Source: Sesamum alatum
Taxonomy: Eukaryota > Streptophyta > Magnoliopsida > Lamiales > Pedaliaceae
Length of the DNA stretch: 64,000 bases
Direction: 5' to 3'
Assembly (NCBI GenBank): GCA_034509735.1
Contig: JACGWO010000007.1
Location: 310,001-374,000 of the forward strand
Positions within the stretch are counted from its first letter, which is position 1, and each line of letters starts with the position of its first letter. The position numbers and the translations under genes were made by a program. A model generated the notes under the pieces. It made no database searches. It was not told where the DNA came from and saw nothing but the letters and a program-made list of their open reading frames with translations. Of this stretch, positions 55,344 to 64,000 are shown in pieces.

Positions 55344-58300
55344 CTACTGCCTAGGAACAACAGAAACAACAGCTTGCCGACGTCGAGCATCCTGATAGCT
55401 AGAGAGAAATGCAACTGCACGCTCGACAACTTTGAGAGGTTCTATCGCCTTGCCTTCCATCAATGCTTGATTGCGATGCTGCCATAATGCCCAGCAGAAG
55501 GTCAAAAAACGCACTTGATCCTCCTTCGACAACTGTTGGAACACACTAGAGATCCATTCCGAAATATCCCCGGGCCAAGCTTCTAAAAATGAGAAAACTC
55601 CATACTTGTAAATGGACTCGCGGCGGAACTGGGACAGACCAAAATCTTCTCCAAAACTGCACACAGCCTTCGGCAATGACTGGCCGAATAACGGACGAAG
55701 ATGCACCGGCACGATCATCAACCTCCATAATAGCCCGATAAGCACTCCTAACTGAAAAAGTCCCTTTCTTAGAGTACTTCCAAGTCCAAGGTGACTACCC
55801 CTGTAAAACAGCATTATGTCGAAACTCACATCCCGTAACAAAAGCTTTCTAGAAGATAACAAACTCCTCCACGTCAATGAGGGCCGAGTTCCCACTGAGG
55901 CTTCCCAAAAAGAATTATGAGGGAAATAACGGGCCTTTAAAACCCGACTCAGTAAGGAATCCGGCTTAGTAATCAATCTCCATCCTTGTTTGGCCAAGAG
56001 TGCCACATTAAAAGCCTTCAAACTCCGGAAACCTGATAAGTGTGTAATCTGCCACGATTTGATACTTATAATGCATTATTTTAAGGACTAATTACTCCTA
56101 ATCATGTAGATTTATTATATTTTCAAGAAATATATCTTGTAAGGAGTAAATGATGGTGAATTGAAGCTAAGAATGACATTTAGAGGCATTTGAGGAAACA
56201 AGTGGAAAAGAGTGGCAGATTCGAAAAATCCACTAAGCGTGCCCACACTTAACGCTGCAGTCAACCCAGGAGAAAAAGGAAAGCTGTGGATTTTGTTGAA
56301 GAAAGAAGGAATGAATGCTGAAAAGCCTCTTGAGGATCCGAAAATTATCCATTAGATTGCTAAGAATTAAGTTGTTAACATCTTTATTAGCAATCATGTA
56401 TCTATCTCTTTTCATGTCTAAGTTCGTGAGGTGCTAATAGTATAAATAGGAGGCACCTCACAACTTAAAAACTATCTCTTGTTTTACATTGAATTCTAGA
56501 GTTTAATCCATTATTTTACTTCTTCTATCTCCTTTTATTTTTATTATGTTGCCCAATTGCTAATGGAATTCCACTTTTTTAGTGTGTTCATCCATTAGCA
56601 TGTTAGGCTAAGTTCTTAATTTTTCGATTAAAGTACGGTAAAATGCTTGATTCTTAAAAACGTTGTGAGATCTATACATGTTTAATAACTGTTACTTTTG
56701 CATCGATGATCCACACGGACGGAATCAATCATGAACCCACTTAACCAAAAAGCCTTCTTATCTATTAATCTTTCCCTTTAAATTGTACTTCGTTATTTTC
56801 TCTTAAAAACTCAAAATCTAATTAAAACCCCCTTTTTTTTTATCTCTTTTAGAAATCAACTTATCGCCGATCCCTGTGGATTCGACCCTACTTACCCGCT
56901 TTAGCAAGAAAGTAATCGTAGAAATTATTTTGATGGTTTTCGACACCCATCAAAACCCAAGCCCCCCACCCCCCAAAGGCCGACACATTTTTATGCCAAA
57001 CACCAATAGACCCGTTCCTTTCCCTTACTAGACCACCAAAAAATCAGCCATTCACAGCCTCCAACTTCTCACCAAACAGCCCGGAAAAAGAAAACAAGAC
57101 ATAGCATAAGTTGGCAAGGCTTGAAGAACAGACTTAATCAAAACACCTTTGCCAGCTTGGGATAAAGTCTTGCTATTCCAACCATTTAATGCTTAGACCA
57201 AAACCATCCCTAAATATGACAAAACAACTCCCTCTTAGACCTCCTCGCCAAGCCGGCAAACCTAAATATCTATCATGAGACTCCACAAGTCGAACCCCCA
57301 AGATCCCAGCCAACTCTTTTTTTTCCACCCCCCAGTCCCCACTCACAACCACACTAGACTTAGTAAAAATTAACAAATTTGTCCCAAGCCCTAGCATAAT
57401 AAAGACAAGATATGCTGAATCTCATGAAACTGATCATGTTGTGCTTCACAAAATAACTGAGTATCATCAGCAAATAACAAATGTGAAATACACGGAGCTG
57501 AAGAGTAATGAGCTAGCCCTTCAACCTACCAACGCTCTCGGCCGCCTGAAGCAACACATGAAAAAATGCTTTGGCACAGAAAATAAAATAAATACTGGGA
57601 AAGTGGGTCAACCTGGACGGATACCACAAACCCGGTCTAAAAAACCAAAATGAAACCATTTAATGTCAAAGAGTAGGAGACAGTTTGTCACACAAAAGCA
57701 ATGAATTAAACACAAAATCTACGCTCGAAACCTAACCAAAGAAGAACACGTTCAAAGAAACAACCATTCTACCTTATCATAGGCTTTTGCTCTATATCAA
57801 GTTTCAAGGCCGCATACCCCGACTTAGATCTAGTCGAAACTTTGAGAAAATGATTTAACTCAAATGCTAGTAGCACATTATCTATGATAAGACGACTAGA
57901 TATGAAAGCGGATTGAGTAGGAGAAATAATATCATCTAAAATACCCCTAAGTCTGTTGGCTATGCACTTAGACGCAATTTTAATAATGACATTACACAAA
58001 CTAATAGGCCGGAGTTGAGAATGAATTCGGGATTACTAACATTTAGGAATAAGCACAATGTGGGTGTAGTTCATTTTGTGAAGCAGAATATCATCGTTAA
58101 GAATATGTAACAAGATTTAACACACATCCCACCGACAATTGACCAAAACTTCAGGAAAAATAAGGGAGACATACCCACTCCGGATCAAGAGCTTTAAGAG
58201 GATACATACAGAAAGTGGCGTGTTTAACCTCGGTTGCTGTGAAAGGCTCAGCTAACGCTGCATTCATTCCGGGGTTAACTCGCGGAGGGATTGAATTGAC

Positions 58301-59551
58301 AACCTCGCAATGCACTCTTCCTGTGGACTACGGGATGTAAAGAGAATTTGAAAATTACTACAACAAAATACCCTGAATGTCCTCTTCCTTTTCACACCAA
58401 ATCCCAACAATATCTTTAAGACCAGCAATAGTATTGAATTATTTTCTAGCGAAAGCCCGGGAATGAAAGAACTTAGTATTACCGTCCCCATCACTAAACC
58501 ACTGATCCTTGCACCGTTGCTGCCACTTCAATTGATCACGACGGCCTATTTCTTCCATTTGATATAGTAAACGAATCAGTTCTCGATGCCGGCCAACATC
58601 TAACAAACCCTGTTCCAACTGTTCAAACCAGTTTTCTAATTACTGAATCTCTCGCTTTGGACGTACGAATTCTTGATCATTCCACTTAAGTAACCCCACA
58701 CGGCAAGCTTGAATTTCTCCCACCATGTAGTATGGATATCGGCGTCAGGAATTTCATGCCAAGCAGTTTCTACTACAATCTTGTAATCTGCTGAAAGCAA
58801 CCACTGAGCCTCAAATTTGAACTGTTTACGTTTATGCTGCCCCTGTTGAAAATTTGACGGAATAACGCCAATAAGCACAACCTTATGGTCTGAATTCCAC
58901 ACAGCATAATGATGAACCTTCGCATTAGGGAACCTTTGAATCCACCCAGAATTACCACACGCCCGATCCATCTAGCCCATACCGTATCTGAAATTGACGT
59001 CTATTACACATGTATATTTGATACCATGATAGCCCAGATAAAAAATATCACAAAATTCCAAAGTCTGTCGAAAATCTGAAATCTGCCACACTGCTCTCGG
59101 GCCACTAGTCTTTTCATCCTAAAACAAAATTTCGTTAAAATCACCGCCGCATAACCACGGCTCATTCGGCTGAGAAATAAGTGATTTGAGTTATGCCCAA
59201 GCCTGTTTACGTTTAGTTTGGTTCTGAATCACCTTAAAATCCAGTGAAGCGCCAACCTGCACCATTCTTCAACGGGAGAATATCAACATCTATAAAATAT
59301 TGAGAAAAAGAACGCAGCTGCACAACTAAATCTTTCCGCCACAACAAGAACAAACCCCCTGATTGAACATCAGATGGAACAAAAACCCTAAAGAAATCCA
59401 ACATCTACTTAACTATCTCGAATGAACGATGACCACACTTTGTTTCTGAGAGGAAAATCAGGGGAGGACTATGATCACGTACCAGATCACAAAGTTTCTG
59501 AACTGTCGAGGCCATCCCCAAACCACGACAGTTCCACGCTAACAACTTCAT
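55344..59551 (-). pseudogene. Broken LINE ORF2 (endonuclease-reverse transcriptase)
   Basis: Starts MKLLAWNCRGLG at 59551, the APE-type endonuclease N-terminus. An in-frame TAG at 59405-59407 and further frameshifts disrupt it. RT blocks include [19 protein letters not shown] and [18 protein letters not shown] near 57999-57800, FADD (the YADD position) at 57463-57474, and DRYLGLPAW near 57280. The C-terminal part after the LTR insertion reads KAFNVALLAKQGWRLI. The solo LTR at 56034-56952 interrupts the codons for GLGF|RSLKAFN. Confidence 0.85.
56034..56952 (+). mobile_element. Solo LTR inside the LINE
   Basis: 919 bp, starts TGATAAG and ends CCCATCA (TG...CA with TGAT/ATCA inverted ends), flanked by a 5-bp duplication AAACC at 56029-56033 and 56953-56957. 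A TATA box TATAAATAGG at 56439 suggests plus orientation. No internal retroviral genes remain, as expected after LTR-LTR recombination. The lineage (copia or gypsy) cannot be told. Confidence 0.8.
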
Positions 59552-59954
59552 GGCGACCGGCGGGGCTGCGCCGCAGCCGTCGTCGATACAATAGTTTTCG
59601 GACCATCAGCAGTCCAAATTAACCTCTTGCTTCGCCGTTCCTCATCAATCTAGACACCTTTCTGTTTGAACATGCCTCGACCGTGACGAACTAACGCCGA
59701 ACCCCGACGATCAGAACTGTCCGGCGTGAAGGAAACAGGAACAGAAATAAGCAGAGGATCGTGTTGGATAGATGGAGAACACAAAGGAGAAGAAACTGAT
59801 TGTTGAGGAAAAGGAGAGCTTTGGACACCACACGATTTGGGAATTGTACCTTCAGACAAAAGAGTGACACGAGGTGAACCGAGTCGAGAAAGAGTCGAGC
59901 ACGGAGGACAAATTTCAAATTAGGCCAGTTTATGGGCTGACTTATCAGGGATTA

Positions 59955-60590
59955 TCAAAGATGGGTTGGTAGTGGAGATGCATGTTGTAGGAATTTGAGA
60001 ATGGCCTGATGGGCCAGCACAAGATGATAGATTAATGGGCTAAAGGAAGATTCAGCTAATAATGGCCCAGCATGCATGGGATGTAATTGAGGGGACTGCA
60101 CCAACCCAACTTCGGACAACTCGTGAGCAAGCCATTTTCCTTTGTCCCTATCCCGACCATCCAGGCGAGATGAACAGAACTGCTCCCCATCTCGAACACC
60201 CCCAATTGCTTCCTGCTCAACTGCAATCGGTGACAATTCCCCGACCCTTTCCGGCGAACTAATACGAGAACCACCGACATCCGATCGACGGGTAAAGTCG
60301 AAAATACCAGCCCCCCTTCGAAGAGATAGCCGAACCCTGCCACGGAACAACCCTTGCTCACCAAACGACTGCGCCGATGACCCCGAAGTAAACCATTGTC
60401 GGACTGACCAAGACTCCCGCAACCAAGCACCATACTGAAGCGACTCTATTTCAGCGTTAGAGCCCACATTGAGAGAAAGAGGACAATCTTTCAACAAATG
60501 CCCCAAAATACCACACTGATAACAAAAATTAGGCAAACGCTCGTACATAAACAATACAGTTAATTCCTCATTAGGCGACCGTAACTTCAT
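59955..60590 (-). pseudogene. LINE ORF1 remnant with CCHC zinc knuckle
   Basis: Open frame of 211 codons beginning MKLRSPNEELTVLFMYERLP, then the knuckle CYQCGILGHLLKDC typical of plant L1 ORF1 (zf-CCHC_4), followed by an arginine/serine-rich region. The usual upstream domain is missing. The ATG is an internal residue of the ancestral protein, not a genuine start. Confidence 0.8.
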
Positions 60591-61409
60591 GATACAACCA
60601 AAGCCAACACAACATCAACCATCAAAACACACAGCAAGATCACCGACAGAGCAAATCCCATGATACAACGGTCCGATCATCACAAACGTGGGAAAAAAAC
60701 TACACTCGAAGAAAATGCAAAAACCACTCATCTTAGGGACAACATCCTACTCATACGAGAGACTAAACATAAATCTTAAGAATTTACTGATATTTTTCAG
60801 AAGTGCAAGAAACGACTGACTAATCATTTTGTTCATAGATATCAAATTCCATGTTGTCTTAACAACTGTGACAATATTAGCATGTAATTAAATTCAGTCA
60901 GGCAGCAAATCTCGTATCTTAATTAAATATAAATTAATAATAATTATTCTAAATCCCTCATACTTAATTAATATTTTAAATACTTAATTTATTATTATTT
61001 TTATTTTCAAAAATGTATTTTTATTGAAGAAGTCAAAAATGTAAAATAAAAGAAGGAAGTTATACAAATTTAAAGTTGGTGGAAATTGAGAATAGTATGA
61101 AAGTGAGAAGTTAATAAATAAATAAACTAATTTAATTAAATATTAAAAAATATATAAATTAGCAGACCAATAAAAAGTGAGACATCAAAATTTTGCTCTA
61201 ACTTAATAATAAGGTATAGCCAACTCAAAATAAATAATAATAAGCAAAGAAAATTACTACATATATGGGGGAGTAAGCCCAGTTCAGCATGCTGAAGGCC
61301 CAATCCAGGAAGTATTCCACTGGTCCAGTCCAGTAATAACCAATCAGACTAACAGTTTGCTTACTGTTGTGTTGTGATATAATATAGACCGGTAACCACT
61401 ACGGTTTCA

Positions 61410-61561
61410 CATAAATTACCTTAGTGATCACAAAATCTTGTTTATTTAGGGAGATAAATTACTCCATTTTAATGAATATAGAGAGATAAATTGTTATTTT
61501 TTCTTATAAAGGGGTAATTTGTTCATTTGCAATATCATAGGGAGGTAAATTGCATTAAGCC
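61410..61561 (-). repeat. Partial Mutator-type MITE, copy 3
   Basis: Right part matches the family end: GGGGTAATTTGTTCATTTGC then AATATCATAGGGAGG and AAATTGCATTAAGCCC. The opposite end is not recognisable and no 9-bp duplication was found, so it is truncated or diverged. Confidence 0.55.
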
Positions 61562-61625
61562 CTTAGAAATAGGGTGTGTATGTTTGTATTTATTTTGCAG
61601 ATAACTTAAATAGTATAAAATAAAT

Positions 61626-61770
61626 GTTGTATGTTTGGTTTTGTTTCTTGAGAGACAAAATTCACTGTTTATTTTCAAATCATGTTCCTTTTATATATAT
61701 TTATAATTGTATAATAATATATATGTACATTATTTTGATTTTGTTTTTTGAGAGATAAAATTTATTGTTT
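61626..61770 (-). repeat. Fragment of the TGTTTGG repeat family
   Basis: Inverted relative to 53294-53775. It includes TGTTTGGTTTTGTTTC, GAGAGACAAAATTCACTG and TTTTCAAATCATGTTCC, with a second GAGAGATAAAATTTATTG unit about 100 bp further. Confidence 0.45.
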
Positions 61771-63305
61771 TACGAAAGTCGTAAGCCGACTTCCGTAATT
61801 CAAGGTCTTCATGATCCGACTTTGGTGCACATCCTAATATGTATGGACTTACTATGACCATTTGATGATTTGATATCTGTGATTCAAATAAACTTATACT
61901 ATTAAATAAAATTTATAAATAGTCGTCCTCCATACAACACGTACAACCTTTGTTACTCTATTATTCTTATAACGGTCATCATTCTTTCTCTTACGACTTA
62001 CTAACTTAAAAATCAAGGATTATAATCAATGCCTTTCAAGTGTAATTATAACGATAGTGTATTTTGTAAGATCACATTTTCAATAAAATGAGGCACATCA
62101 AATTCATTTGGAGTGATAAGGAGACAAAATCACATTAAAAGACTTTGTTTCAAATTTTAGACAGACAAATATCATATTTTCTGTTTTATTTAATATAGGT
62201 GCAGTCTACATGTATAACATATCTTATTATTAAATATAGATCTCGTGAGATTTTTGAACTTGTTATAATATTGTATTAAATAAAGAAAAAAAGAAAAAGT
62301 GTGGGAAAATGAGTGGTGCAAAGAATGGTAGGCGCAGGCGTAGGCGTAGGATGATGTCGGAGAGGGAAATGAATGGAGACAAGGTGGAAAAGACGTTCAC
62401 GTGCGCAACCATCAATTATATGCTTCCTATTCCTATTCCGGATGTCTCTCTCTGCCTCTGCCTCTGCTCTCTCACACGTTAACCTCTGCAATCTGCATCC
62501 ACCACACGTGTTATTTGTCCTGCTATGTCTCTATTCTTTTTCTTTTTCTTTTCTTTTATTAATATAAAAAAGATATTAATTAATTAAATTAAATCTTAAT
62601 TTTTCCCTCTCATAATCTTTATTAATTAATGGATGGGATCTCTTGATCCTGCAGACAAATAATACACATATCAGTGGTGGAAAACACCATCACCTTAAAT
62701 CATTTTTCAAGATTTAATATTACTATTTGTTCAAATGTTTTTCGAACAATTACAATCATTCCAAATTTTAACGCACATGATTTTCAATTTTAAAAATATT
62801 AATTAGTTATTGAATTACAAGAGTAATTTTCATAATTCGTCCCATCATTCTCTAAACAGATCGTATTGAATGTCAAGATCGATGATTACTCGTATTTTAA
62901 GAGATGTATAATTAAATTTTCACCTTACATTTCTTCTCAATTGATTATTAATATCGAAGAAAATAATAATCTTGTTTCATTTAATGTATCTAAGAATTTG
63001 ATCAAATAAGTTAATCCCGTGAATGCCCATATATAGAAGTTAAATTAAATATTAATAAAAGTTTTATATATTAGATTGGATCAATTTAAGCATATGAACC
63101 TACCCTTGTACCCGGCCATTTATCGCCTTACACTCTTCTTTCTGCTCTCTCTCTCTCTAACCTATCAGCTCCGTAGCCCTTTTTCTCCCTTCGTCTCCTC
63201 AACACTCCTACTCATTATTAGGGTTTTCATCATACGAGAATTAATCAATCATACTCCCATCATATTATTTTTGTTTATTTTTTTTCATAAATATACGTAA
63301 AAAGG

Positions 63306-64000
63306 ATGCATTCAGGTTTTCAAATCCCGGAAACGGAGCACCACCACCGCCACGGCCACCGCCATATCATAGCACCTGAAACTAGTTGCACTGCGCTTTT
63401 ATTGTCCATGAACCAAACCCATAATCTTGAACAAATCCATGGTACCTTACCCACAACCCAGCAACTGTTCCTCGACCAACCCGGCTTTCTTCCACCCCAC
63501 CTCAACCACCACTACGTGGGCGGCGCCACTGCTTCTCCACCCTTTTTTCCGGTGAAATTCAAGCTAGATTTTAATGGGACTTGCACAAGTAACAATATTG
63601 ACGGTGCTGTCAGTCGTGGGAGTGAGCAATATCAAGTCCCCGAGGCCCGACAGCTCTCTTCTCTCATCGGGATGCCGCATTCTTGGCAAAACCAACAAGA
63701 TTCCGCTAGTAAACAACAACCCTTCTGGTAAATTTTCATTTCTGCTTAATTTGGATGAAATCACATCATTAGTATATATTTACTCTTTGATTTATGAATG
63801 ATTAATAATTCCATCCTTGCGAACTGTATTGGAAGTAATTGCTGTTGATTAATGGATCTGTTCATCGATCCATTTTCTGGTTAAGTTCATTTAATTTTCA
63901 TGGTACTGTACGTTGAGATCAGAGTTTCTGGCGTCAATTAACGTTCGCAGGGAGGCACAAGTATCCAATGAAAACACTGACCAAGAATACAGAGAAATGA
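63306..64000 (+). CDS. Unidentified protein, N-terminal exons only (runs off window)
   Basis: Exon 1 is 63306-63727 and exon 2 starts at 63951. A Trp codon split TG|G joins QQPFW to EAQVSNENTDQEYREM, continuing past the edge. The visible 157 residues are His-, Pro- and Gln-rich with runs such as HHHRHGHRH, which resembles the disordered N-terminus of a plant transcription factor. I do not recognise the family, and the diagnostic domain would lie to the right. A pyrimidine-rich leader precedes the ATG. Antisense frames across exon 1 are shadows. Confidence 0.65.

Larger units (their letters stand above)
55188..60813 (-). mobile_element. 5'-truncated L1-type LINE, split by a solo LTR
   Basis: Non-LTR retrotransposon on the minus strand flanked by a 17-bp near-identical duplication, GACTAACTAATCATTTT at 55171-55187 and GACTGACTAATCATTTT at 60814-60830 (one mismatch). 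Its 3' end has a short poly-A (T run at about 55184-55192 on the plus strand). It carries ORF1 (zinc knuckle) and ORF2 (endonuclease, RT), both broken. ORF1 lacks the usual N-terminal DUF4283 part, consistent with 5' truncation on insertion. About 4.7 kb without the inserted LTR. Confidence 0.85.
60831..63305. other. AT-rich intergenic DNA upstream of the last gene
   Basis: Holds a partial MITE (61410-61561) and a repeat fragment (61626-61770). A pyrimidine-rich stretch at 63110-63240 before the next ATG looks like leader. At 62276-62570 a run of GGCGTAGGCGTAGG-type repeats and a CTCTGCCTCTGCCTCTGC run are simple sequence, not a convincing gene. Confidence 0.5.

Noticed and set aside
54738..60870. 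Possible copia LTR starting TGTTGGGG, ending after the LINE at TTAACA
   Set aside because: No matching second copy, no target duplication and no primer binding site were found; too weak to report as an element.

Overview
The window is nuclear DNA from a flowering plant, most likely a core eudicot and perhaps an asterid, although the species cannot be fixed from sequence alone. It is AT-rich, with spliced genes that have short AT-rich introns, a nuclear tRNA gene, Ty1-copia, L1-type LINE and MITE debris, and proteins closest to Arabidopsis families. Exon models were built by hand from reading frame, splice consensus and remembered family sequence. Each multi-exon model below closes in frame over its whole length.

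Layout: a DUF1677 gene (+, 3227-3637). GCR1, the 7-TM receptor-like protein (-, 5334-9092, nine exons). A divergent tRNA-Ser(GCU) (+, 9301-9382). A dead Ty1-copia element (-, 10615-15048). A five-exon alpha/beta hydrolase (+, 15784-17829). An OXS3-like gene (+, 19271-20480). The receptor kinase ERECTA (-, 21156-27058, 27 exons). About 5.5 kb of AT-rich spacer. A GPI-anchored-type protein (-, 32592-33949). The F-box/LRR gene FBL15/SLOMO (-, 34910-42571, 17 exons). A copia integrase fragment (-, 45092-45823). A GC-rich-cored foldback element (46961-47901). The cytosolic cytokinin dehydrogenase CKX7 (-, 48257-52112, four exons). A repeat-rich tail holds a 5'-truncated LINE split by a solo LTR (55188-60813). 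The first exons of an unidentified gene run off the right edge (+, 63306-64000).

The genes form no operon-like system. They are independent plant genes, several tied to growth control: ERECTA (organ shape and stomatal patterning), SLOMO (auxin and plastochron), CKX7 (cytokinin breakdown) and GCR1 (G-protein-linked signalling). I see no convincing unknown system. The most useful observations are structural. Two introns, in GCR1 and ERECTA, can only be spliced in frame with GC donors. A family of 247-265 bp elements is flanked by exact 9-bp duplications, with one copy inside CKX7 intron 2. CKX7 also carries repeats in intron 3 and a foldback element about 10 bp past its stop codon. A LINE with a 17-bp target duplication contains a 919-bp solo LTR with its own 5-bp duplication; removing the LTR restores the LINE frame. 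An unusual GC-rich core sits inside a terminal-inverted-repeat element.
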